Source of the DNA: Bacteroidales bacterium
GTDB taxonomy: Bacteria > Bacteroidota > Bacteroidia > Bacteroidales > UBA10428
DNA: 34,011 bases
Direction: 5' to 3'
Assembly: GCA_016934395.1 (NCBI GenBank)
Contig: JAFGSZ010000043.1
Coordinates: forward strand, 1 to 34,011
Every line of letters starts with the position of its first letter. Within the stretch, counting starts at the first letter, position 1. Position numbers and translations under genes: made by a program. Of the stretch, positions 25,809 to 34,011 are shown one piece after another. Below the pieces are notes generated by a model. The model was given only the letters and a program-made list of their open reading frames with translations, ran no database searches and was not told the origin of the DNA.

Positions 25809-26639
25809 TTATTTGTATGCATTCATTTTAAGAACGGCTATTTCTTTATCATCAAGAAATCTCCATTTTCCTCTTGGAATACCTTTTTTGGTAAGACCGG
25901 CAAAATACACCCGGTCCAGTTTTAAAACCTTATAATCCAGTTGTTCAAATATTCTGCGTACAATTCTATTCCGGCCCGAATGAATTTCAATACCCACCTG
26001 CTTTTTATCTACCGGATCGGCATAACTTATTGCATCTGCTTTTATAAAGCCATCATCCAGGGTTATTCCGCTTGCAATTTTGTCCATGTCAGCGGATTTT
26101 AAAGGTTTATTTAAATAAATGTGGTAAATCTTCAGTTTATTAAATTTCGGATGAGTGAGTTTTCCTGTAAGTTCTCCATCGTTGGTAAGTAACAGCACTC
26201 CGGTAGTGTTTCTGTCCAGCCTTCCTACCGGGTACACTCTTTCTTTACATGCATTGCGTACCAGGTCGAGCACCGTTTTTTTTGCATTTGGATCTTCAAC
26301 TGTGGTTACATAATCCTTAGGTTTATTCAATAAAATATATACTTTTTTTTCTTCTTTTAACTTTGCGTTATTATAATAAACAGTGTCACCGGGATTAATT
26401 TTACTACCTAATTCCGTTACAATTTTGTCATTAACCTTTATTAATCCTGAGGTTATAAGCTCATCAGCTTCGCGCCGTGAACACAATCCTGTACTGGCTA
26501 TATACTTATTTAACCGGATTTCATTCTCGTGGGCTAAGGTTGATTTTTTATTTGTAGGCTTGGGTTGTGTTTTCCTTTTTACGGTCAAAACCCGTGTCTT
26601 TTTTTGAGACCGGGGATTATTGGCTCTTGGTTTATTCAT
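25809..26639 (-). CDS. RsuA/RluB-family rRNA pseudouridine synthase
   Basis: 276 residues. A basic, low-complexity N-terminal extension (1-38, rich in Lys, Arg, Pro) precedes an S4 RNA-binding domain (about 41-86: IRLNKYIASTGLCSRREADELI) and the synthase domain with the catalytic GRLDRNTTGVLLLTNDG motif (Asp142), then THPKFNKLKIYHIYL and the C-terminal HSGRNRIVRRIFEQL. Domain order fits RluB, RluE/F and RsuA; the target uridine cannot be fixed from sequence alone, though RluB (23S helix 90 region) is the usual assignment in this phylum. Its stop codon abuts the stop codon of the convergent phosphatase gene with no spacer. Divergent from glmM across 102 bp. Confidence 0.92.
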   Translation of the reverse strand: MNKPRANNPRSQKKTRVLTVKRKTQPKPTNKKSTLAHENEIRLNKYIASTGLCSRREADELITSGLIKVNDKIVTELGSKINPGDTVYYNNAKLKEEKKVYILLNKPKDYVTTVEDPNAKKTVLDLVRNACKERVYPVGRLDRNTTGVLLLTNDGELTGKLTHPKFNKLKIYHIYLNKPLKSADMDKIASGITLDDGFIKADAISYADPVDKKQVGIEIHSGRNRIVRRIFEQLDYKVLKLDRVYFAGLTKKGIPRGKWRFLDDKEIAVLKMNAYK

Positions 26640-26654
26640 GTCGGTTAAATTAAT

Positions 26655-26662
26655 TATCTTTA
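26655..26662 (+). promoter_or_regulatory. Possible -7 element for the phosphosugar mutase gene
   Basis: TATCTTTA matches TAnnTTTG except the last base, 79 bp before the ATG at 26742, in the 102-bp divergent gap. Weak on its own. Confidence 0.2.
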
Positions 26663-26741
26663 GCGGCGAGGAAAAAAATTACATTAAGATAAATCAAAAA
26701 TTAGATATAAAATTACAAAACTCCTAAAAGTAATTTAAAAA

Positions 26742-28130
26742 ATGACATTAATAAAATCAATATCCGGAATCAGGGGAACCATAGGAGGATATCCAGGTGA
26801 GAATCTGACACCTGTAGATATTATTAAATTTGTTTCGGCATTTGGCTATTGGGTAAGGGAAAAAATTACACACAAAGATAAAATTAAAGTTGTAATCGGC
26901 CGTGATGCAAGAATATCAGGCGAGATGGTCAATTTATTGGTTACCGGTACGCTGTGTGGCTTAGGAATAAATGTGATCGACTCCGGATTAACCACTACAC
27001 CCGGAGTAGAAATAGCCGTTACCAAATTCAAAGCTGATGGCGGAATTATTTTAACCGCCAGTCATAATCCAAAGCAATGGAATGCATTAAAATTGTTGAA
27101 TTCAAATGGTGAATTTTTATCGGCCTCTGACGGAGAGAGAATTTTGGAACTTGCAGAAACTGAAAATTTATTGTATGCCGAAGTGGACAACATCGGGAAT
27201 ATTTCAACAACCGATGCGGTAAATAATTTACATATTCAACAAATACTGGATCTTAAACTGGTGGATACTGCAGCCATAAAAAATGCAAATTTTAAGGTGG
27301 CTATTGATTGTGTAAATTCTGTGGGAGGCATTGTAATTCCCCGGTTATTAAAAGCATTGGGAGTAAATGATATTGTCGAAATCTATTGTGAACCTAACGG
27401 CAATTTTCCACATAACCCGGAACCATTGCCCGAACATCTGGAGGATATTTCTAAAGCAGTTGTTAAACATAAAGCGAATCTCGGATTTGTTGTTGATCCG
27501 GATGTGGACCGACTGGCTATAATAAATGAAGACGGCACCATGTTTGGTGAAGATTACACTCTTGTTGCGGTTGCAGATTATGTGCTGCAACACAAAAAAG
27601 GGAACACGGTATCTAATTTATCATCATCAATAGCATTAAAAGAAATTACGGAAAAACACGGGGGGAAATATGAAGCTTCCGCTGTGGGAGAAGTAAATGT
27701 GGTGGAAAAAATGAAAGCCACAAAATCTGTAATTGGCGGTGAAGGAAATGGAGGGGTAATTTATCCTGAAATTCATTATGGCCGCGATGCCCTGGTGGGG
27801 ATAGCGTTATTTTTATCATGGCTGGCAAAATCCGGAGGCACATGTTCTCAACTGCGTGCGCGCTACCCCGATTATGTGATTTCAAAAAATAAAATAGAAT
27901 TGGCGCCGGAAACCGATCTTGATAACATTCTGGCCCAGATCAAACGCCAGTATAAAGATTATCCTGTAAATGCTATAGACGGAGTGAAAATATATTTCGG
28001 GAACGAATGGGTACATATGAGAAAATCAAATACAGAATCCATTATCCGTATTTATTCCGAGAGCAATACCAGGGAAAAGGCAGACAAGCTGGCACAGAAG
28101 ATGATTAGCACAATTCAATCATTTTTATAA
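26742..28130 (+). CDS. glmM: Phosphoglucosamine mutase / phosphomannomutase family
   Basis: Alpha-D-phosphohexomutase of 462 residues. Active-site loops are in order: phosphoserine loop TASHNP (105-110, Ser107), metal loop DPDVDR (252-257), sugar-binding GEGNGG (in IGGEGNGGVIYPE) and a C-terminal phosphate-binding part with RKSNTESIIRIYSE. The N-terminus ISGIRGTIGG is typical. The likely reaction is glucosamine-6-P to glucosamine-1-P for peptidoglycan and LPS precursors, but the GEGNGG form and the ISGIRGT start are shared with phosphomannomutase/phosphoglucomutase members, so the sugar specificity is less sure than the fold. It is 58 bp upstream of the efflux adaptor gene. Confidence 0.85.
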   Translation: MTLIKSISGIRGTIGGYPGENLTPVDIIKFVSAFGYWVREKITHKDKIKVVIGRDARISGEMVNLLVTGTLCGLGINVIDSGLTTTPGVEIAVTKFKADGGIILTASHNPKQWNALKLLNSNGEFLSASDGERILELAETENLLYAEVDNIGNISTTDAVNNLHIQQILDLKLVDTAAIKNANFKVAIDCVNSVGGIVIPRLLKALGVNDIVEIYCEPNGNFPHNPEPLPEHLEDISKAVVKHKANLGFVVDPDVDRLAIINEDGTMFGEDYTLVAVADYVLQHKKGNTVSNLSSSIALKEITEKHGGKYEASAVGEVNVVEKMKATKSVIGGEGNGGVIYPEIHYGRDALVGIALFLSWLAKSGGTCSQLRARYPDYVISKNKIELAPETDLDNILAQIKRQYKDYPVNAIDGVKIYFGNEWVHMRKSNTESIIRIYSESNTREKADKLAQKMISTIQSFL

Positions 28131-28188
28131 TAATTTATAGCTTTTTTACTCGTTAATCCTATAATAATTCGTAAAAAATTCAGTATCG

Positions 28189-29571
28189 ATGAAAAAACGA
28201 TATTCCATAATTCTCTCGGTAATTGCAGTTGTGGTTATTGCTCTTATTTACTACAGCGCAAAGGATACCGAAACGGTTACCACAATTGAAACAGAAGTTC
28301 AAAAAGGAAAATTTGATGTTATTGTTGCCGTTACCGGTGAACTGCAGGCCAAAAATTCGGTAAGGATTGAAGCCCCTATTCAGGCTTTACGAAATATCTG
28401 GATTTGGGAGGTAACTATTGCACAGATTATTCCGGAAGGTACGGTAGTGGATTCGGGGGATTTTGTCGCCAGGCTTGATGATTCGAATGTACGAAACAGG
28501 TTGAATGATATCGAACAGGAAATAGAAAAAAGTCTGGATGATATCGAACGGGCAAAAATTGATTCTTCACTAGATTTGCGGAATGAGCGCGACAGGATGA
28601 TAAACCTTGATTATGCTGTACAGGAAGCCCAAATAGCGCTTGAACAATCGAAATATGAATCGCCCTCAGTAATCCGTAAAGCAAAAATTGATCTTGATAA
28701 AACCATACGGGAACTGGATCAGGCAAAGGGAAATTATGATCTTAAAATTCAGCAGGCGAAAGTAACCATCAGGCAAAAAACTTTGGAACTCAACAAAAAA
28801 TTAAGACAAAAAGATGACATACTTTCTGCACTTGAACAGTTGGAGATATATGCCCCGGCTTCAGGGATGGTTATTTATTACAAAGACCGTGACGGTTCCA
28901 AGAGAACCGTGAATACCAACATACGGCTACGGGGCGAAGCCGTTGTGGCGACATTGCCCGATTTATCATCGTTTAACTCCCTTACCTATGTTAACGAGAT
29001 TGATATCAGTAAAATCAAGAAGGGCCAACCGGTGCAGGTAGGAATTGATGCATTTCCGGAAAAGAAATTTACAGGAATTGTGAAAAATATTGCCAACATC
29101 GGAGAACAACTTCCCAATACCGATGCAAAAGTTTTTGAAGTTGAAATAGCGCTTGAGCAAACCGATGATCAGCTTCGTCCTGCAATGACAACCAGCAATA
29201 CCATTATTACACAAACCTTCGAAGATGTTTTGTATTTGCCCCTTGAGGCCATACATACCAACGATAGTTTGCCATTTGTGTATCTGAAAAATAAAACCAG
29301 GCAACTGGTCTTGCTGGGCGAATCGAATGATGACGAGATAATTATTGAAAAGGGATTGGACGAGAAAGATAAAGTATTGTTATCCATTCCCGAAGACGGT
29401 GAGGAATATAAGATGGCCGGCCTGGAATTAATTGCGCTTATTAACGAAAGGCGACAACAAAAGGAGCAGGAACAAAAGCGGGCACAACAGGCTGTTGAGA
29501 ACAAAGGGGAACCATTAAACGGTCAGGGGCAGACATCGCCGGAAAACCAGGTGCGCAGAAAAAATCGTTAG
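28189..29571 (+). CDS. MacA-like periplasmic adaptor (HlyD/RND-MFP family)
   Basis: 460 residues: a single N-terminal membrane anchor (about 5-24), a beta-barrel/lipoyl first half (about 40-95), a long helical hairpin (about 100-225, many Glu, Lys, Gln heptads), the second lipoyl half (LEIYAPASGMVIYYKDRDG, near 220-240), a beta-barrel (VNEIDISKIKKGQPVQVGIDAFPEK region) and a membrane-proximal domain. The C-terminal tail from about 425 is Gln- and Glu-rich and probably disordered. It bridges an inner-membrane transporter and a TolC-like channel. The next genes are a MacB-type permease (30 bp) and a TolC homologue, so a tripartite pump is expected; the cargo is unknown. Confidence 0.9.
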   Translation: MKKRYSIILSVIAVVVIALIYYSAKDTETVTTIETEVQKGKFDVIVAVTGELQAKNSVRIEAPIQALRNIWIWEVTIAQIIPEGTVVDSGDFVARLDDSNVRNRLNDIEQEIEKSLDDIERAKIDSSLDLRNERDRMINLDYAVQEAQIALEQSKYESPSVIRKAKIDLDKTIRELDQAKGNYDLKIQQAKVTIRQKTLELNKKLRQKDDILSALEQLEIYAPASGMVIYYKDRDGSKRTVNTNIRLRGEAVVATLPDLSSFNSLTYVNEIDISKIKKGQPVQVGIDAFPEKKFTGIVKNIANIGEQLPNTDAKVFEVEIALEQTDDQLRPAMTTSNTIITQTFEDVLYLPLEAIHTNDSLPFVYLKNKTRQLVLLGESNDDEIIIEKGLDEKDKVLLSIPEDGEEYKMAGLELIALINERRQQKEQEQKRAQQAVENKGEPLNGQGQTSPENQVRRKNR

Positions 29572-29601
29572 ATTAAATAAACTTTTTTATCGGAATAATT
29601 T

Positions 29602-30939
29602 ATGAAACGATACCTTCACGATTTTTATATAGCTATTGATTCCATACTTTCCAACAAGTTAAAATCATTACTTACCGCATTGGGAATTATTTTTGGAGTA
29701 GCAGCTGTAATAAGCATGCTGGCAATTGGCAGAGGGGCCAAACAGGAAATCCTGGAGCAGATTCAACTGGTTGGTGTAAACAATATTTTGGTAACGCCTA
29801 TTGTTGAAGCTGTGAATAATGAAGATAATAACAATCAGGGCGGAAATAAAGAACGCAAGAAATTTTCGCCGGGCCTGCATTTGTCTGATGTGGAAGCAAT
29901 AGTTAAAATTATTCCTACCGTAAAAAAAATAAGCCCTGAGATTGCCATGAACTCCTATGTGGTGAATAGCGGCATTCGTGATCAGGCAAAAATCCTGGGT
30001 GTGTCAAAAGAGTATTTTGATATTTATAATCTGAAACTGGAACAGGGAAGTGTTTTTAACTCCCAGCAGGAAGAAAATGGTTTGCCGGTTTGTATTATCG
30101 GATCGAACATCAGGGCAAAGTTTTTCAGTAAAGAAAATCCAATTGATAAATACATTAAGTTTGGCAATGTATGGTTAAAAGTGATCGGGGTAATTGAAAA
30201 AAGCCGGGTAGATCTTACCGGATTTCAAAACACAGGCGTAAATGTGTTTAATGATAATATCTATATTCCTGTAAAGACCATGCTGCTAAGAGTTCAAAAC
30301 CGGGCATTAATTACCCAACGTTCCATAAATGTGGAAGAAAATGAAGGGTCGAGAAGTATTAATCCGGGCCAGAATAATTCAAACAATTATCACCAGCTCG
30401 ACAGGATTATCGTTCAGGTGTATAACTCGGATGAACTTTCCCCTACAACGGAAATTATCAGCAGGTTGGTCCACAGAAGGCACCTTGAAGTAAAAGATTA
30501 TGAAATCACAATTCCCGAAATGCTTTTAAAGCAGGAGCAGCGGACTAAAGACATATTTAATATTGTATTGGGAGCTATTGCCAGTATTGCCCTTATTGTT
30601 GGAGGGATTGGCATAATGAACATTATGTTTGCGTCGGTTATGGAACGCATAAAAGAAATCGGCACCCGGATGGCCATAGGGGCTAAAAAGTCGGATATTG
30701 TTGTTCAGTTTCTTTCAGAAGCTGTTTTAATAAGTTTTACCGGAGGAATAATCGGAGTAATACTTGGAATTGTATTGGCTAAAGGAATCAACCAGTTTAC
30801 CGGGATCCTTACCATCGTTACGCCTTTCTCGGTAATCGTCGCTTTTTTTGTTTCGGTATCTGTAGGTGTTATTTTTGGATATTCACCTGCCAAAAGGGCA
30901 TCGGAAAAAGATCCCATCGAATCATTACGGTATGAATAA
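29602..30939 (+). CDS. MacB/FtsX-type ABC transporter permease, no ATPase domain
   Basis: 445 residues with the MacB layout minus the ATPase: a cytoplasmic N-terminus, helix about 22-42 (LLTALGIIFGVAAVISMLAIG), a large periplasmic domain about 45-315, then three helices near 319-342 (LGAIASIALIVGGIGIMNIMF), 372-394 and 405-426, with the coupling segment MERIKEIGTRMAIGAKKSDI. The end is the usual RASEKDPIESLRYE. Such proteins work as mechanotransmitters driving a periplasmic adaptor and TolC-like duct. Neither Walker motif nor ABC signature exists in it or in adjacent genes, so the ATPase must be encoded elsewhere. It lies 30 bp after the adaptor and 42 bp before the channel gene. Confidence 0.92.
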   Translation: MKRYLHDFYIAIDSILSNKLKSLLTALGIIFGVAAVISMLAIGRGAKQEILEQIQLVGVNNILVTPIVEAVNNEDNNNQGGNKERKKFSPGLHLSDVEAIVKIIPTVKKISPEIAMNSYVVNSGIRDQAKILGVSKEYFDIYNLKLEQGSVFNSQQEENGLPVCIIGSNIRAKFFSKENPIDKYIKFGNVWLKVIGVIEKSRVDLTGFQNTGVNVFNDNIYIPVKTMLLRVQNRALITQRSINVEENEGSRSINPGQNNSNNYHQLDRIIVQVYNSDELSPTTEIISRLVHRRHLEVKDYEITIPEMLLKQEQRTKDIFNIVLGAIASIALIVGGIGIMNIMFASVMERIKEIGTRMAIGAKKSDIVVQFLSEAVLISFTGGIIGVILGIVLAKGINQFTGILTIVTPFSVIVAFFVSVSVGVIFGYSPAKRASEKDPIESLRYE

Positions 30940-30981
30940 GAATTCGGTAATTATTGCTTAAATAAAAAAGTATCATTAAAA

Positions 30982-32463
30982 ATGAGAAAATATGTAATAC
31001 TATTCTTTCTGATTTATTTTCTTCACCATGTTCAGGGTATTTCTCAAAAAAAGCAGCTTCAATTATCATTAAACGAAGTGATTGAAATTGCACAATCTCA
31101 ATCCCTGCAGGTTATAATAGCTTCACATCGTTTTCAGCAGGGGTACTGGGAATACCGGACTCATGTAGCCAAATTTTTACCCGGATTGAATATGGAAATG
31201 CAATTTCCTTGGTTTAACCGATCGATTGAAACCATAAGAAATCCTGATGGAACAAATACATACGCCTACGTTTCTGAAAACAGGACCTATGCGAATCTAA
31301 ACTTAAATCAGAATATCGGATTAACCGGGGGAAGTATTTTTGTACGTTCAGACCTCAGCCGAACAGACGAATTTGAAAATGATAACAGCATTACATATGT
31401 ATCCACACCGGTACGAATTGGTTACAGGCAACCCTTAAACGGATATAATGAATTACGGTGGGAGAAAAAAATTGAACCTGTAAAGTACGAAGAAGCCAAA
31501 AAGAACTATATAGAATCTATGGAAGAGATTACGGTTAGGGTAGTTAATTATTTTTTTAATCTTGCCCTGGCCCAGTTGAATATTGATATCTCAGCGCTTA
31601 ATTTTCAAAATGCCGATACTCTGTATAAAATTGCTACCGGAAGGTATAACCTGGGAACTATTGCCGAGGATGAACTCTACCAGATGGAACTTTCGTATCT
31701 TAATGCCGATGCGGAATCTAAGCAGGCAAGAATTGATCTGGAAGTAAATAAATTTCAATTACGGTCATTTCTGGGATATAATGAAAATGTGAATATTGAA
31801 TTAATAATTCCTAATAAAATTCCCAACCTGGAAATTGGTGTAGATTCGGCCTTATATTATGCAAAAGTAAATAATCCGAATTTATTAAGTTTACAAAGGC
31901 AGTTGCTGGAAGCCTCTATGGAGGTTGCCCAAACAAAAGCAGAAAAAGGTTTTAATGCCGATTTATATGCTTCTTTCGGGTTAACCCAGAGCTCTGCAAA
32001 TATTCCCGATGTATACAAAAATCCCGAAGATCAGCAAATTGTGCAGATCGGAGCCAGCTTCCCGATTTTGGACTGGGGACTGGGACGGGGCAGATATAAA
32101 ATGGCACGATCTAATGAGGAACTTGTGCGGACCCAGGTTCAGCAGGAAGAAATCGATTTTGAACAGGAAATTTTGTTATCAGTAATGCAATTTAATCTTC
32201 AGGACGATCTCCTCAGGATAGCTGCAAAATCGGATACGGTAGCTCAAATCCGGTATGAGGTAGCAAAACAACGATTTTTGATCGGTAAAATTGATGTGCT
32301 GGATCTGAATGTGGCTTTGCAGGAAAAAGATGTTGCCCGCCGCGGATATATTGCTTCGTTAAGAAATTACTGGCGGTTTTTTTACGATGTCCGCAGGCTT
32401 ACACTCTATGATTTTATTGATAAAAAAAGCCTGGAGGCAAATTTTGATGAACTGATAAAATAG
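30982..32463 (+). CDS. TolC-family outer-membrane channel protein
   Basis: 493 residues with a signal peptide (about 1-21, RKYVILFFLIYFLHHVQG) and two OEP-type halves rich in long amphipathic helices (for example ITVRVVNYFFNLALAQLNIDISALNFQNADTLYKI split around 180-215, and ASMEVAQTKAEKGFNADLYASFG near 312-334). The pattern of a repeated strand-helix-strand-helix unit and the GRYNLGTIAEDELYQMEL segment are typical of outer-membrane efflux proteins. It is the exit duct for the adaptor-permease pair upstream (42 bp) and is followed after 13 bp by a small aspartic-protease-like gene. Confidence 0.9.
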   Translation: MRKYVILFFLIYFLHHVQGISQKKQLQLSLNEVIEIAQSQSLQVIIASHRFQQGYWEYRTHVAKFLPGLNMEMQFPWFNRSIETIRNPDGTNTYAYVSENRTYANLNLNQNIGLTGGSIFVRSDLSRTDEFENDNSITYVSTPVRIGYRQPLNGYNELRWEKKIEPVKYEEAKKNYIESMEEITVRVVNYFFNLALAQLNIDISALNFQNADTLYKIATGRYNLGTIAEDELYQMELSYLNADAESKQARIDLEVNKFQLRSFLGYNENVNIELIIPNKIPNLEIGVDSALYYAKVNNPNLLSLQRQLLEASMEVAQTKAEKGFNADLYASFGLTQSSANIPDVYKNPEDQQIVQIGASFPILDWGLGRGRYKMARSNEELVRTQVQQEEIDFEQEILLSVMQFNLQDDLLRIAAKSDTVAQIRYEVAKQRFLIGKIDVLDLNVALQEKDVARRGYIASLRNYWRFFYDVRRLTLYDFIDKKSLEANFDELIK

Positions 32464-32476
32464 CAATTCAGTATAT

Positions 32477-32896
32477 ATGGCCACCAAAATTCCAATACAG
32501 GTAATTACCCTTGAAGAAGGAAGTTACCATATATTTGTTCGCGTTCATATCAATGGCCGGGAAGCGAATTTTATTGTGGATACGGGGGCCTCCAAGACTG
32601 TGGTTGATTGGAATATAAGCGACCTTGAATTTTATGACAACAAACCTTCTGAAAAGTTACACGCTGCAGCCGTGGATAACGGTCAGTTAAAGACCAGAAA
32701 TGCAAAACTCAGTTCGCTTCAAATAGGGAATATTTTTATACGTGACTTAGAAGTGGCTGCCATCGATCTTTCTCATATTAACAAGCTGTACAGCGATTAT
32801 TCAGATGCAAAAATCAGCGGATTGCTGGGAAGTGATTTTCTCTATAAACATAAAGTTATTATTAACTTCGGGAACAGTACAATAACAATTGAATAA
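32477..32896 (+). CDS. Small retropepsin-like aspartic protease domain protein
   Basis: 139 residues, single domain. The active-site motif FIVDTGASKTVVD (32-44, catalytic Asp35) and the downstream GLLGSDFLYKHKVIINF segment (about 115-131) are the two hallmarks of clan AA retropepsin-like proteases; one domain carries one Asp, so a homodimer would be needed. There is no signal peptide or membrane helix, so it appears cytoplasmic unless the start is wrong. Substrate unknown. It is 13 bp after the TolC-family gene and probably on the same transcript; a weak hairpin and a promoter match separate it from secDF. Confidence 0.85.
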   Translation: MATKIPIQVITLEEGSYHIFVRVHINGREANFIVDTGASKTVVDWNISDLEFYDNKPSEKLHAAAVDNGQLKTRNAKLSSLQIGNIFIRDLEVAAIDLSHINKLYSDYSDAKISGLLGSDFLYKHKVIINFGNSTITIE

Positions 32897-32902
32897 TTAA
32901 CA

Positions 32903-32921
32903 TGTATGGTTTTACCATGCA
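32903..32921 (+). terminator. Weak hairpin after the protease gene
   Basis: TGTATGGT pairs with ACCATGCA across a TTT loop with one T-G wobble, 7 bp after the protease stop codon. No T-run follows, so it is at best an imperfect terminator ending the glmM-to-protease unit. Confidence 0.3.
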
Positions 32922-33014
32922 CAATTCTGCAAGATCATATAAATCTATATTTTATTTAAATTAGCCATAGAGAATATCAGCAACTTTAGATTTAGATTCT
33001 AATAAAAATTTTAA

Positions 33015-33022
33015 TATATTTG
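33015..33022 (+). promoter_or_regulatory. Bacteroidota -7 element for secDF
   Basis: TATATTTG matches TAnnTTTG exactly, 60 bp before the secDF start, within the 186-bp gap 32897-33082. A TTTAG at 32991-32995 is near the -33 position, but is only a partial match to TTTG. It fits an independent promoter for secDF. Confidence 0.5.
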
Positions 33023-33082
33023 CGCCACGCTTTAAAAGGCCTAATAAATAACTCATTTTAAAAAAATTAAAATTCAGTAAAA

Positions 33083-34011
33083 ATGCGAAATAAAGGAGCC
33101 ATATGGTTTTTGGCAATAGCATTAGCGCTGGTAAGCATATACCAGTTATCATTTACATGGAAAACAGCACAGGTAAAGAAACATGCTACCGAATATGCTA
33201 AAGGGGATGAAGCTAAATATAGTTATTATCTCGATTCCATATCCGGAGAAGAAGTATATAACTTTCTGTTTGGTGTAAAAAAATACACCTATCGTGAATG
33301 CCAGGAACGTGAGCTAAATCTCGGGCTTGACCTGAAAGGTGGAATGAACGTAATCCTCGAAGTGTCTGTAGTGGATGTTATCCGCTCGTTGTCAAATTAC
33401 AGCAAAGATACTACCTTTAACAGGGCTATAACCATGGCAAAAGAAATGCAAAAATCAGGTCAGGATGACTATGTTACCTTATTTGGCCGGGCATTTGAAA
33501 CCATTGATCCTTCTGCTAAATTATCAGCTATTTTTAATACTGTTGAACTTCGTGATAAAATAAGTTTTACCAGTTCAAACCAAGAGGTATTAGATGTTAT
33601 CCGTGAAGAAGCAAACGGCGCCATTGATAATTCATTTAATATTATCCGTACACGTATTGACCAGTTTGGCGTAACGCAGCCTAATATTCAGCGCCTGGAA
33701 ACCAACGACAGGATACTGGTTGAACTACCCGGTGTAAAAGACAGGGACCGGGTAAAAAATTTATTGCAGGGGACTGCTAACCTGGAATTCTGGGAAACAT
33801 ATGAAAATAAAGAATTATATCAAAGCCTGCTTGATGCCAACACAATTATAAAACAGGTACAAGACGCTGAAAAAGCGCTTGCAAAAGAACAGACAGTTGA
33901 ACAGGAACCTGCAGATGAAGAAACCCCGGCATTACTTTCGGAAGTTAAACAATCAGAAACTGCACAACAAACAGAAGAACCTACATTACTTCAACAACTG
34001 GAAAGCGATAG
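33083..34011 (+). CDS. secDF: Protein-export membrane protein SecD / SecDF, 5' part only
   Basis: Frame open from ATG 33083 to the right edge: 309 full codons, no stop. N-terminal helix at about 6-24 (AIWFLAIALALVSIYQLSF), then an extracytoplasmic P1 domain. The SecD hallmark LGLDLKGGMNVILEV lies at about 79-93, followed by IIRTRIDQFGVTQPNIQRLETNDRILVELPGVKD, another firm SecD signature. From about 255 the chain becomes a Glu/Gln-rich low-complexity linker (PADEETPALL...), typical of the insertion in Bacteroidota SecDF. SecDF uses the proton gradient to assist Sec export of the signal-peptide proteins seen in this window. Whether secF is fused cannot be seen because the gene is cut; fusion is usual in the phylum. 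Confidence 0.93.
   Translation, partial: MRNKGAIWFLAIALALVSIYQLSFTWKTAQVKKHATEYAKGDEAKYSYYLDSISGEEVYNFLFGVKKYTYRECQERELNLGLDLKGGMNVILEVSVVDVIRSLSNYSKDTTFNRAITMAKEMQKSGQDDYVTLFGRAFETIDPSAKLSAIFNTVELRDKISFTSSNQEVLDVIREEANGAIDNSFNIIRTRIDQFGVTQPNIQRLETNDRILVELPGVKDRDRVKNLLQGTANLEFWETYENKELYQSLLDANTIIKQVQDAEKALAKEQTVEQEPADEETPALLSEVKQSETAQQTEEPTLLQQLESD

Noticed and set aside
28131-28188. Independent promoter between the mutase gene and the adaptor gene
   Set aside because: TAGCTTTT is the best match to TAnnTTTG, one base off, and no -33 element could be placed.

Overview
The window looks like a chromosomal segment from a member of the Bacteroidota. Supporting marks are a type IX secretion (T9SS) type B sorting domain next to a PorP/SprF-family protein, a DUF4783 gene directly ahead of nadC, a two-component-regulator-type propeller protein, a SecDF-type gene, AT-rich DNA with few Shine-Dalgarno sites, and several exact matches to the Bacteroidota -7 promoter element TAnnTTTG. 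No rRNA, tRNA, CRISPR array or phage genes were seen. Genus cannot be told from the sequence by eye.

Region 1 (1-1905) is accessory. It holds a small IS200-like HUH transposase, a very AT-rich gene for an unknown four-helix membrane protein, and two copies of a double-hairpin REP-like module in opposite orientation that bracket that gene. Region 2 (1906-10670) is housekeeping: a NamZ-type lipoprotein for muropeptide breakdown, a PLP aminotransferase, a DUF1573 lipoprotein, valS, and a minus-strand operon DUF4783-nadC-yihY/brkB-pdxH. Region 3 (10776-14952) has rlmH followed by a 1220-residue membrane histidine kinase of NtrY type with no response regulator beside it.

Region 4 (15082-25808) is the most distinctive. 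A 1355-residue secreted surface protein (TTG start, glycine-rich block, six repeats of about 94 residues, type B sorting domain), a PorP/SprF-like barrel and a PD40/PKD protein are joined almost without gaps. They are followed by an exported protein of unknown family with two calcium-loop-like motifs, and by a periplasmic propeller/Y_Y_Y receptor fused through one membrane helix to a SpoIIE-type PP2C phosphatase. The likely reading is a surface-display module with a sensory protein beside it; the functional link is inferred from gene order only.

Region 5 (25809-34011) has an RsuA/RluB-type pseudouridine synthase, a phosphoglucosamine/phosphomanno-mutase, then an export set made of a MacA-like adaptor, a MacB-like permease lacking its ATPase, and a TolC-like channel, a small retropepsin-like protein, and the 5' part of secDF, which runs off the right edge. 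Strand changes mark likely transcription unit borders: minus 1650-85, plus 1906-3102, minus 4889-3121, plus 5140-7764, minus 10670-7824, plus 10776-25808, minus 26639-25809, plus 26742 to the end.
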